DNA of 33,034 bases, from NCBI GenBank assembly GCA_937941455.1, contig CALDHM010000069.1:1-33034 (forward strand), written 5' to 3'. The DNA comes from an uncultured Pirellulaceae bacterium. Its GTDB lineage: Bacteria > Planctomycetota > Planctomycetia > Pirellulales > Pirellulaceae. A program made the translations under genes and the position numbers. The stretch's first letter is position 1, and each line of letters begins with the position of its first letter. This document shows positions 26,070-33,034 of the stretch, in pieces. The notes beneath the pieces are model-generated. The model saw nothing but the letters and a program-made list of their open reading frames with translations, had not been told where the DNA came from and made no database searches.

Positions 26070-27266
26070 TTATTGAACGATCTTCGTCACAACTCCCGAA
26101 CCAACCGTTCGACCACCTTCGCGGATCGCGAAACGAACCCCGTCGTCCATCGCGATCGGCTTGTGCAGCTCAACCGACAAACGAACATTGTCACCCGGCA
26201 TACACATTTCGGCGTCAATCAAATTCGCCGTTCCGGTAACGTCGGTCGTGCGGAAATAGAACTGCGGGCGGTAACCGCTGAAGAACGGCGTGTGACGACC
26301 GCCTTCATCCTTGCTCAAGCAGTAAATCTCTGCTTCGAATTTCGTGTGCGGCGTGATCGAACCGGGCTTGGCCAAAACTTGACCACGCTGAATGTCGTCA
26401 CGCTTGACACCGCGGAGCAACAGACCGACATTGTCGCCTGCACGACCGGTATCGAGGATCTTGCGGAACATTTCGACACCCGTGCAAGTCGTCTTCATCG
26501 GCTGAGCCGACAATCCGAGGATTTCGACTTCCTCACCCGTCTTGATCGTACCGCGCTCGATACGACCGGTTGCCACCGTACCACGACCTTCGATCGAGAA
26601 GACGTCTTCAACGGCCATCAAGAACGGCTTGTCTTCTTCACGGACAGGCTCCGGAATGTAGGTGTCGACCGCGTTGAGCAATTCCGTAATGCACTTCGAG
26701 GCTTCCGGATCGCTTGGGCGCTGGTAGGCCGGCAACGCGCTACCGCGAATGATCGGCACGTTATCGCCATCGAAATCGTACTTGTTCAGCAACTCGCGGA
26801 TTTCCATCTCGACCAACTCGAGCAATTCCGGGTCGTCAACCAAGTCGACCTTGTTGAGGAACACGACCAAAGCTGGAACATCAACCTGACGAGCCAACAG
26901 CACGTGCTCTTTCGTTTGCGGCATCGGGCCGTCGGCTGCCGACACGACCAGAATGGCACCGTCCATCTGGGCAGCACCGGTAATCATGTTTTTGATGAAG
27001 TCAGCATGTCCAGGGCAGTCGATGTGAGCATAGTGGCGCTTTTCTGTCTCGTATTCCACGTGAGCCACGGCGATCGTCACCGTCTTCGTCTCGTCACGCA
27101 CCGTACCGCCTTTCGCGATATCAGCGTACGAGATTGGCGTCGCCAACCCCTTTGCGGCCTGGACAGCAACCAAGGCACCTGTCGTTGTGGTCTTACCATG
27201 GTCGATGTGTCCAATGGTACCCACGTTCACGTGGGGTTTTGTTCTCTTAAATTCCTCCTTGGCCAT
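26070..27266 (-). CDS. tuf: Elongation factor Tu with non-canonical switch I
   Basis: Delivers aminoacyl-tRNA to the ribosome; about 398 residues. Motifs: P-loop GHIDHGKT (19-26), DCPGHADF (83-90), NKVD (138-141), and domains II-III with [19 protein letters not shown] and [20 protein letters not shown]. Switch I is unusual. Where most EF-Tu have a PEEKARGITI segment, this one has [19 protein letters not shown] (49-67), so the glycine before the Mg-coordinating Thr is changed while the Thr is kept. I recall the same in other planctomycetes. The ATG at 27266 has AGGTGAAG upstream. The gene follows four tRNA genes and a stem-loop with a T run. Confidence 0.97.
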   Translation of the reverse strand: MAKEEFKRTKPHVNVGTIGHIDHGKTTTTGALVAVQAAKGLATPISYADIAKGGTVRDETKTVTIAVAHVEYETEKRHYAHIDCPGHADFIKNMITGAAQMDGAILVVSAADGPMPQTKEHVLLARQVDVPALVVFLNKVDLVDDPELLELVEMEIRELLNKYDFDGDNVPIIRGSALPAYQRPSDPEASKCITELLNAVDTYIPEPVREEDKPFLMAVEDVFSIEGRGTVATGRIERGTIKTGEEVEILGLSAQPMKTTCTGVEMFRKILDTGRAGDNVGLLLRGVKRDDIQRGQVLAKPGSITPHTKFEAEIYCLSKDEGGRHTPFFSGYRPQFYFRTTDVTGTANLIDAEMCMPGDNVRLSVELHKPIAMDDGVRFAIREGGRTVGSGVVTKIVQ

Positions 27267-27311
27267 GTCTACTTCACCTATCTCTTCTAAATGCGTTAAC
27301 CAAGTTCACAG

Positions 27312-27339
27312 AAAAAACACCGGCCTTCACGTGAAGGCC
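27312..27339 (-). terminator. Stem-loop with T run between tRNA-Thr and tuf
   Basis: GGCCTTC-ACGT-GAAGGCC (27322-27339) is a perfect 7-bp stem, followed on the minus strand by GGTG and six T residues. It lies 46 bp before tuf. It may end part of the tRNA transcripts or act as an attenuator setting the tuf to tRNA ratio. Confidence 0.6.
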
Positions 27340-27350
27340 AATCTCAACAG

Positions 27351-27423
<73 letters not shown>

Positions 27424-27497
27424 CAAACGCTCAGCCGCCCCCAACCATTAGCAACGACCTGGTCAGAGACTGCCAACGCTGGGTTGATTATTACAGG

Positions 27498-27568
27498 AGC
27501 GGGTGAAGGGAATCGAACCCTCACAACCAGCTTGGAAGGCTGGGACTCTGCCATTGAGCTACACCCGC
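27498..27568 (-). tRNA. tRNA-Gly (anticodon TCC)
   Basis: A 71-nt cloverleaf, acceptor GCGGGTG with CACCCGC, anticodon arm CCAGC-CTTCCAA-GCTGG, T-loop GTTCGATTC. CCA is not encoded. Matches glyT in the E. coli tufB cluster by position and anticodon. Confidence 0.96.
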
Positions 27569-27722
27569 TAGTTCGCCGCCGCACCTTCCACGTCCGCCAT
27601 GACGCCGCGCACTTCCGAGAACCTAAGGTTTTAACCTTTTTCCCCCGTGAGCACAAGTCGCAGGAATACCGTTGCCGGCTTTCAAGCCGGGACGGCAGCG
27701 ATGACAAATTTTGGACCCTTGA

Positions 27723-27805
27723 TGGGGGGAGCAGGATTCGAACCTGCGAAGGATAAATCCAACAGATTTACAGTCTGTCCCGTTTGGCCGCTTCGGTATC
27801 CCCCC
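27723..27805 (-). tRNA. tRNA-Tyr (anticodon GTA)
   Basis: An 83-nt tRNA with a long variable arm, acceptor GGGGGGA with TCCCCCC, anticodon arm ACAGA-CTGTAAA-TCTGT, T-loop GTTCGAATC and discriminator A. CCA is not encoded. Second tRNA of the cluster, as tyrU is in E. coli. Confidence 0.96.
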
Positions 27806-27853
27806 GAGTTCATTTCCAAGCTGTAATTTTCAAATCAAAACCGGGATAAACCA

Positions 27854-27926
27854 AGCCGACGGAGGGACTCGAACCCCCGACCAGCTGTTTACAAAACAGC
27901 TGCTCTACCAACTGAGCTACGCCGGC
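27854..27926 (-). tRNA. tRNA-Thr (anticodon TGT)
   Basis: A 73-nt cloverleaf, acceptor GCCGGCG with CGTCGGC, anticodon arm GCTGT-TTTGTAA-ACAGC, T-loop GTTCGAGTC. CCA is not encoded. First gene of the tRNA-tuf transcript, as thrU is in E. coli. Confidence 0.96.
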
Positions 27927-27986
27927 GTTCATCGCCTCTTTTCTGCTTGAAAAGCCAGTTTTTCTTGGAAAAATCGGGAACGGGCA

Positions 27987-28014
27987 AGTATAACCAATCC
28001 TCTGACAATCGCAA
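27987..28014 (-). promoter_or_regulatory. Sigma-70-type promoter of the tRNA-tuf-rpo block
   Basis: On the minus strand TTGCGA (28009-28014) and TATACT (27987-27992) with 16 bp between. Transcription would begin near 27980, about 54 bases before the first tRNA. Confidence 0.6.
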
Positions 28015-28135
28015 TACGAAATGACCGCCGTTGGAACCTCTTGGTTCGGAAACGTCTGCACCAAAGTTGACAACTTCCGGCGATTCGTTTACCGATTCCC
28101 CCGCCGCGACAAAAACTCACACCTTCGCCAGACGA

Positions 28136-28792
28136 TCATTTCCCTTCCCGCTCGCCACCTCTAGCCGACTCCCCTTGCTGCCATTCTATTCGATATCGCT
28201 CCCACTCCTGCGGGGTATTGAGCGGGCGCAAACTCATCAACTGGGGGTCCCAGCGACGTAAATCCGCTTCCTGAACCCAACGCGTCGCAAAGGCGTCTGA
28301 CAACTCCCCTGCTCGACGCCCGCCGGTTTCGACCCACCGGCGCACTCGCTCCGCAATCGACGTGCGGTAGATTGCGGTTAGCGGGAAACTTTGCTCCTCC
28401 ACCCGCGGCATCACAACCTCAACATCCTCACCAAAACGTTCTGCGACGTCGCACAATCCCGACACGAACGCCGCCCCAAAAACGGGACAGTCGATCGTGG
28501 AAACCCAAGCCCACTCCGACAGGGATTGAGCCCAAGCCAAACCGACCGCCAACCCCTCCACAGGTCCTCGGTCGGGTTGCATATCGGTCAACCATACTCC
28601 ACCCTCCAGGTCCCCCGGCGGCCGCGAGCCAACTCTGCCCACGGCGCACCAGGCCCCTAATCGGCTGAACCGTGCGACGCAATGCTCCCAAAAAGTACGG
28701 CCGCCGAGTTCCAACTCCCACTTGTCGCGCCCCATGCGGCGGCTCCGCCCACCGCAAAGCAATATCCCGGCAACCCTTGCGGGATTAATCAT
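28136..28792 (-). CDS. mobA: Molybdenum cofactor guanylyltransferase (MobA-like)
   Basis: A nucleotidyltransferase of about 218 residues that would attach GMP to molybdopterin to make the bis-MGD cofactor. It has the GTP-binding start AGILLCGGRSRRMGRDKWEL (8-27), MQPDRGPVEGLAVGL near the middle and STIDCPVFGAAFV with the metal aspartate. The closing part LMSLRPLNTPQEWERYRIEW fits the family end. The ATG at 28792 is chosen because it starts just before the nucleotide loop and an AGGCGAG tract lies upstream. It lies right after the sigma factor terminator. No other molybdenum genes are visible, so other sugar-nucleotide-type transferases are a minor alternative. Confidence 0.85.
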   Translation of the reverse strand: MINPARVAGILLCGGRSRRMGRDKWELELGGRTFWEHCVARFSRLGAWCAVGRVGSRPPGDLEGGVWLTDMQPDRGPVEGLAVGLAWAQSLSEWAWVSTIDCPVFGAAFVSGLCDVAERFGEDVEVVMPRVEEQSFPLTAIYRTSIAERVRRWVETGGRRAGELSDAFATRWVQEADLRRWDPQLMSLRPLNTPQEWERYRIEWQQGESARGGEREGK

Positions 28793-28811
28793 GGCAACTC
28801 GCCTAATCCAC

Positions 28812-28853
28812 AAAAAAAAGAAACGACCGCCGAGTCCGTCAACTCCGCGGTCG
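28812..28853 (-). terminator. Rho-independent terminator of the sigma factor gene
   Basis: On the minus strand CGACCGC-G-GAGT, loop TGACGG, ACTC-G-GCGGTCG: 7 + 4 paired bases with one G-G mismatch, followed by TTTCTTTTTTTT. It begins about 50 bp after the sigma stop and ends 20 bp before the mobA ATG. Confidence 0.9.
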
Positions 28854-28903
28854 CGGGCCTTGGTGTTACTTAAACACAATCCTGCTCGATCGCTGGCTCA
28901 CGC

Positions 28904-30595
28904 TCAGTTCTCTTGCTCGTCAACCCACTCAGGCAATTCGATGTTTTCCTCGCGAGCTGCCGCCCGCAATTTACCCAACGCTCGCGCTTCAATTTGCCGT
29001 ACGCGTTCCTTGGTGACGCCCATTTCTTCGCCGACCTCTTTCAATGTCAGCGGCTCGTGAGAGTGATCCAGGCCAAAGCGGCGGCTGATGATTTGTTGCT
29101 CGCGGCTATCCAACCGCTGCATGATGCGGCTGATTTGCTGCTCACGGAGTTGCTGCTCGGCCTCTTGGGTCAGGTGGTCAGGTCGCTCGTCAGCACGTGA
29201 CAGGAACACCTCCTCGCTGGTCGGCCGAAACCGATCGCGCTGGCGGAACTCGTCGGGAATCGTCCGCGCAAAGTTCTTCATGATGGCCCAGCTGGCATAG
29301 GTGCTGAATTTGGTCCCGCGCGTGTAGTCGAATTTTTCTACCGCCTTGATCAGCGACATATTCCCATCGCTCACCAATTGGAAGAAGTCGTCACTGGAAT
29401 TAACGTGCCTTTTGGCAATGGAAACGACGAGCCGCAAGTTCGCCTGAACAATGCGATTCTTGACCTTAATCGCCTCCTGATACAGCCGATCGACCTCATC
29501 CATATCCGAGGTCCGCGCGTTGGCGGGATCGATTTGCTCCCGACGCTTGAAGGCCAGAAACTTCAGATAGTTGTACTTGCGGAACAAGTATTGTTCTTGC
29601 TCGCGAGTCAACAACGGAACCTCGTACAGACTCGCCAAATACCGCGGTAAGCCTTGTGGCGGCCGCGTCTTGCGAACCAAGCCATCGCCAGCGGGCAGTT
29701 CTCCTTCCAATATCTTTTTCGCGGCGTTCTTGCGATGGAATTCCGGGCTGTCCATGTAATCGAGCGGCAATTCGAGAATCGCCTTCGCCCGCATTTCATT
29801 GACAACACGGTAGATCGTATTTCGCGTGCGGCAGTAGCGATTGGCTATCACCTCGGCCGATCGGCCCTGACGAAACTCCTCGTAAATTCGCTCCTTGATC
29901 TCCAGATTCAGCGGGCCGGCCTGATCCGGGAAAATCGCCATCTCGGGATACTTCTCGTCGAATTGCTTGATCGTATAGCGGACGGTCTCAACGCTCCGCG
30001 ACATGTGCTTGGCAATGCGGCGGGCTACCTCTGCTGGGCAACCACCGGCGTTCGCCAACCGGCGAGCGCGGTCGATAATCTCTTCTTTATCTTCTGGGGT
30101 CAACTGGCTGAAGCGCTCGCCACGCTTGATTTTTTCTTGATGTTCCCTCACGAACGTATTGACACTGCTGTGCAGAAAGCCGACTCGCTTCCGCCCCCCC
30201 TCGAAGACAAAGCGTCGACTTACCAGACCTTGCTGTCGCCACCTCGAAATGGTCTTGATCGAAACATTGAACCGCTTGCTCAAATCTTCCACGGTGTGCA
30301 CCGGTTGCCCGACCATCTCCACGCTCAAATTCGCAGAGTCCGTCAGGTCTTCGATCAATTGATGCAGATCTTGAATCAACTCCTCACCACGAATCTGCAC
30401 GATCGGCGAATTCTCCGGGCGATAACCCGTGACCCGATAGCAGACGAATTCGAAGTTATACGTCTTCGCTTCGTCGATCTCCCGCACCAAGCGTTCCGCT
30501 CGGTCAGCCTGCTCGATCCGCTTTTCGCGCGGAGCGAACCGAACTTGTTGATCTCGCAATTCTCGAATTAAATCACAATGATAACGACGATGCAT
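28904..30595 (-). CDS. Sigma-70 family RNA polymerase sigma factor with HTH-rich N-terminus
   Basis: A sigma factor of about 563 residues that directs RNA polymerase to promoters. Region 1.2-like residues lie at 318-350. Region 2 is at 380-450, with NLRLVVSIAKRH and SDGNMSLIKAVEKFDYTRG then KFSTYASWAIMKNFAR. Region 4 is at 485-547, with LKEVGEEMGVTKERVRQIEA. No clear region 3 separates them. Residues 1-315 are unusual: a MerR/excisionase-like HTH at 100-140 (TVEDLSKRFNVSIKTISRWR), a second likely HTH at 167-212 and a third at 230-272 (SAEVIANRYCRTRNTIYRVV). The ATG at 30595 has GAGG seven bases upstream. It may be the housekeeping sigma of this lineage or an extra one. It ends at a strong terminator. 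Confidence 0.92.
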   Translation of the reverse strand: MHRRYHCDLIRELRDQQVRFAPREKRIEQADRAERLVREIDEAKTYNFEFVCYRVTGYRPENSPIVQIRGEELIQDLHQLIEDLTDSANLSVEMVGQPVHTVEDLSKRFNVSIKTISRWRQQGLVSRRFVFEGGRKRVGFLHSSVNTFVREHQEKIKRGERFSQLTPEDKEEIIDRARRLANAGGCPAEVARRIAKHMSRSVETVRYTIKQFDEKYPEMAIFPDQAGPLNLEIKERIYEEFRQGRSAEVIANRYCRTRNTIYRVVNEMRAKAILELPLDYMDSPEFHRKNAAKKILEGELPAGDGLVRKTRPPQGLPRYLASLYEVPLLTREQEQYLFRKYNYLKFLAFKRREQIDPANARTSDMDEVDRLYQEAIKVKNRIVQANLRLVVSIAKRHVNSSDDFFQLVSDGNMSLIKAVEKFDYTRGTKFSTYASWAIMKNFARTIPDEFRQRDRFRPTSEEVFLSRADERPDHLTQEAEQQLREQQISRIMQRLDSREQQIISRRFGLDHSHEPLTLKEVGEEMGVTKERVRQIEARALGKLRAAAREENIELPEWVDEQEN

Positions 30596-31392
30596 TACCG
30601 GGCCTCGATTCGTTTTCAGCTGTTCCGCTACATCCACTGGCAGTCAGCAAAAAACAACTCTGATGGGGTCGGACATCCCTTTCCAACTCTACTCTATTCC
30701 AACTCTCCTGCTTGCTCTTCCCAAGCTCGGCCGACAATGATTTTACGGATTCAGCCGCCACGATGTTCAACCTGAACCGATCAGCTCAAGCGATTCCCAT
30801 TCTCAACGGTACCGCTGGCGCGAAATCGCATTCCACACGCCGTAGGATCGGCAGTCCCGCTCGAGCGAGACCTTGGTGGCTAACAGTTTCGTTTGCTTAA
30901 CTCCGTACCCTGTCTGGCTTGACTAAGTTTGATGACGCGGGTCAGCTCTGAAAGTTCGAACGTTTTTGCAAACTGACGCCGTGACACCGCATACCCCGCC
31001 TCTGAATTAGTCTGCAAACGTTGCGCCAAGTTCACGTTTTTTGCCGTTTTTAGCGAAAAAACTGGTATTTTCCGTTACAACTAGGCCGCTGGCCTCCGCT
31101 GCCGCCTGGGTATTTCGGATCAGACTGAGACAAGTTGCATCAATTTGAAACAATCGAAATTCCGATAAATCCGGTAGCCATATGCCGTAAATCTGATTCC
31201 AAACACGAAAAACCGCATCAAGAAGCCAAAGCGAAAACTAAGCCAAGCTGCCCACACCAGTCGAAAACCGAGGCATTAGCAAGGGGAAGATTGGTGTAGG
31301 GGCTCGATGAATCCCCTTAATTCATCCGCATGGCCACGTCACTCGCGACCGCTTTTGCGCGCTCCATGACCTCGACTCTGATAGGCTCGAAA
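30596..31392. other. Divergent intergenic region, no gene seen
   Basis: About 800 bp between the sigma gene and the plus-strand secreted protein. Only short frames without conserved features are found. An imperfect stem, GTTTTTTGC with GCGAAAAAAC, lies near 31035-31062, and the region 30950-31080 has several T runs and short repeats. The promoters of both flanking genes must lie here, but I cannot place them with confidence. A small RNA is possible. Confidence 0.4.
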
Positions 31393-32745
31393 ATGCACCG
31401 GTTCATCCTGACTTGCTCGCTCTTAGCCTCCCTGCTCGCATCGCTCACCGCGGCTGCTAGCGACACGTCGATCAACCTGAATCCTGCCGCGGGAACCATC
31501 GTCAATTGCCGCACTCAACTCGAATTCGAGGGAACCGTAATCGGTCAAGCCGCCAAGGCCGACGAGGCTAGTCCCTCCGCGGCATTGCGAGTCTCTGCCG
31601 TACACGTCTTTGATCAAATTAACTTCGATCGGCAGAATGCACTCCGCAAATACTCCGAAGCTCTGGCCAATATCAACATCGATAACCGAGAGACAAAAAC
31701 CCAACTGAGCCCCTCGAATCAACAACTCATCGTGCGGCGTTCTGCGGGAGGCTTTGGACGACCCGTCCAGTACTTCGCCCTCAGCGGCACACTAACACAA
31801 CCGGAATTGGAGCTTTTATGGGCCCCCTGCGATATGCTGGCACTCGCCGAAGTCCTCGCCAAGGGTCGAGCGAATATCAACGAATCCTGGAACCCCAAGG
31901 ATTTCGCAGCGCAAGCCCTGTTTTCACTCGACTCCATCATCGAAAACAACTTGAAATTGACCCTGAAAGAAATGTCCGCACAAAACCTTGCCAAAATTTA
32001 CATCACGGGAGACGTACGGGGCGAGGTCGACGGTTGTCGGACAGCCATCAGAATCTCCGCGGTGGCCGTCGTCGACACTGCCGCGTCAACCCTCAAGGCC
32101 TTCCGCGCTAACATCGCCGAGAATCGCACCGCCTCGACTTTGGCACCCGGCTTCGAGGGCACCGCCAAAATCGACATGGTGGCGACGGTTAAAGGCAGCC
32201 GAGAATTAAACGATCAGATCGCCCGACAAGTTTCCGCCAAAATCAACGAAAAACAAAACTCAAAACTTCTCTGGAACTCCGACAGCGAATTCGAATTGGT
32301 CTACGATCCCCGCTGGCGAATCATCCTTTCTGACACGGATGTTGTCCTATTACGCTACGCCGATCAAGGCAATGTGCTGGCTCAATGCAATATCATGAGC
32401 CTTCCCAAACGCCCCGCCGATAAGCCGCTGTCTCTGGCTGACTTCCAAACGCAGCTCACCAAAAACGTCATTGGCAACTCGCAAGCCAAGATTCGCCAAG
32501 CCGATTCCTTGACAACCGCCAATGACTTGAAAGCCCTTGTCGTCAACGTCGCAGGAATGCAGGAGGATATTCCGATCACCTGGCTGTATTACCATGTATC
32601 GGATGCAGAAGGCCGGTGTGCGGCGCTCGTCTTTATCGTCGAGGACAGCCTCCTTCCGTCCTTGGCCAACGCCGACTTGAAACTGATCGAGTCGATCCGG
32701 TTTACCCCTCGAGACCGCAAAGCCGAAGCCGAAAACAAACACTAG
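31393..32745 (+). CDS. Secreted hypothetical protein
   Basis: A protein of about 450 residues and the only clear gene on the plus strand. It begins with a signal peptide (MHRFILTCSLLASLLASLTA), with probable cleavage near AAAS, so it is exported. The mature part shows two similar strand patterns, RVSAVHVFDQINF and RISAVAVVDTAAS. A C-terminal domain has YDPRWRIILSDTDVVLLRYA, LAQCNIMSLPKRPADKPLS and ITWLYYHVSDAEGRCAALVF, which loosely recalls the PsbP/DcrB-like fold; that is inference. No catalytic motif is seen. ATG 31393 is chosen because the signal peptide starts there; ATG 31330 and 31366 are in frame but add an odd lead. I do not recognise the family. Confidence 0.82.
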   Translation: MHRFILTCSLLASLLASLTAAASDTSINLNPAAGTIVNCRTQLEFEGTVIGQAAKADEASPSAALRVSAVHVFDQINFDRQNALRKYSEALANINIDNRETKTQLSPSNQQLIVRRSAGGFGRPVQYFALSGTLTQPELELLWAPCDMLALAEVLAKGRANINESWNPKDFAAQALFSLDSIIENNLKLTLKEMSAQNLAKIYITGDVRGEVDGCRTAIRISAVAVVDTAASTLKAFRANIAENRTASTLAPGFEGTAKIDMVATVKGSRELNDQIARQVSAKINEKQNSKLLWNSDSEFELVYDPRWRIILSDTDVVLLRYADQGNVLAQCNIMSLPKRPADKPLSLADFQTQLTKNVIGNSQAKIRQADSLTTANDLKALVVNVAGMQEDIPITWLYYHVSDAEGRCAALVFIVEDSLLPSLANADLKLIESIRFTPRDRKAEAENKH

Positions 32746-32828
32746 CCCGCCAACCGCCAAAAACATCCCTTCTCATTTCATTTGTTATTTTGGTTTTCGG
32801 TATTTTGGCACCCGTTGGTATTTTGAGG

Positions 32829-32887
32829 GTGTCTTAAGCTGTCTGTCTTAGGTCTGTCTTAGTCTGTCTTAGCATAGTCTGTCTTAG
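32829..32887. repeat. Short tandem repeat of GTCTGTCTTA
   Basis: Exact 10-mers GTCTGTCTTA at 32841, 32852, 32862 and 32877, with a diverged GTGTCTTAAG just before. It lies about 95 bp after the secreted protein gene. No function is evident. Confidence 0.85.
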
Positions 32888-32909
32888 TGCTACCCACAAA
32901 TGGCACTGT

Positions 32910-32931
32910 CGCGGTGAAACGCGGGTTTTTT
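32910..32931 (+). terminator. Possible weak terminator of the secreted protein gene
   Basis: CGCG-GTGAAA-CGCG followed by GG and six T residues on the plus strand. The stem is only 4 bp, so the call is tentative. It lies between two convergent genes. Confidence 0.3.
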
Positions 32932-32937
32932 GCGTTT

Positions 32938-33034
32938 TTATAACTCGAAGGTGTTGTCTCCCTGCTTCAACCTCGCACGCAGCTCGTGGCGGGGCTGCAT
33001 CATCCTCCGATACTTGTCCTTGCGTTTCTTCAGG
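32938..33034 (-). CDS. Partial CDS, C-terminus only, cut by the right edge
   Basis: A minus-strand frame enters from the right edge and ends at a TAA (32938-32940), giving 31 residues rich in Lys and Arg: LKKRKDKYRRMMQPRHELRA, then RLKQGDNTFEL. Codon use fits a real gene end. It converges with the plus-strand secreted protein. Too short to identify. Confidence 0.5.
   Translation of the reverse strand, partial: LKKRKDKYRRMMQPRHELRARLKQGDNTFEL

Noticed and set aside
26073-27290. Plus-strand frame of about 405 codons
   Set aside because: Exact antisense of tuf; its length follows from tuf codon bias, and the translation has no protein-like features.

Overview
The window looks like chromosomal DNA of a planctomycete, most likely of the Pirellulales. 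This rests on protein character: an EF-Tu with a non-canonical switch I, an AroD-AroE fusion, a prepilin peptidase with a long insert, and a sigma-70 factor with a large HTH-rich N-terminus. I cannot name a genus. Nearly every gene is on the minus strand, so the window reads in transcription order from right to left. The one clear plus-strand gene is a secreted hypothetical protein near the right edge.

Layout in the direction of transcription. (1) The right end (32938-33034) holds the tail of an unrecognised gene, then a short 10-bp tandem repeat and the plus-strand secreted protein. (2) A sigma-70 family factor (28904-30595) ends at a strong terminator and is followed by mobA. (3) A promoter at about 28000 starts the block tRNA-Thr(TGT), tRNA-Tyr, tRNA-Gly, tRNA-Thr(GGT), tuf, tRNA-Trp, secE, nusG, rplK, rplA, rplJ, rplL, rpoB, rpoC. 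The tRNA-tuf part has the same order as the E. coli thrU-tyrU-glyT-thrT-tufB locus. (4) The str genes follow: rpsL and rpsG with their own promoter and terminator, a ~38-bp degenerate repeat array, then an EF-G-type gene. (5) trxA has its own sigma-70-like promoter. (6) A four-gene cluster, C39-like peptidase, RimK-like ATP-grasp ligase with an extra N-terminal domain, GCS2-type ligase and N-formylglutamate amidohydrolase-family hydrolase, looks like a peptide or amide ligation pathway. (7) At the left are aroD-aroE, aroK, prepilin peptidase and a partial unknown protein cut by the window edge.

The core (3-4) is the transcription and translation machinery: RNA polymerase, sigma factor, NusG, elongation factors, ribosomal proteins and tRNAs. 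Several members carry unusual additions: a C-terminal helix-hairpin-helix region on beta prime, an acidic N-terminus on NusG, an altered EF-Tu switch I, and three probable HTH units on the sigma factor. The least characterised system is the ligase cluster at 4157-8571. Two copies of a ~101-bp inverted-repeat element lie in opposite orientation, one in that cluster and one between rplJ and rplL, where it overlaps the rplJ stop codon.

All family assignments come from reading motifs by eye. No searches were run.
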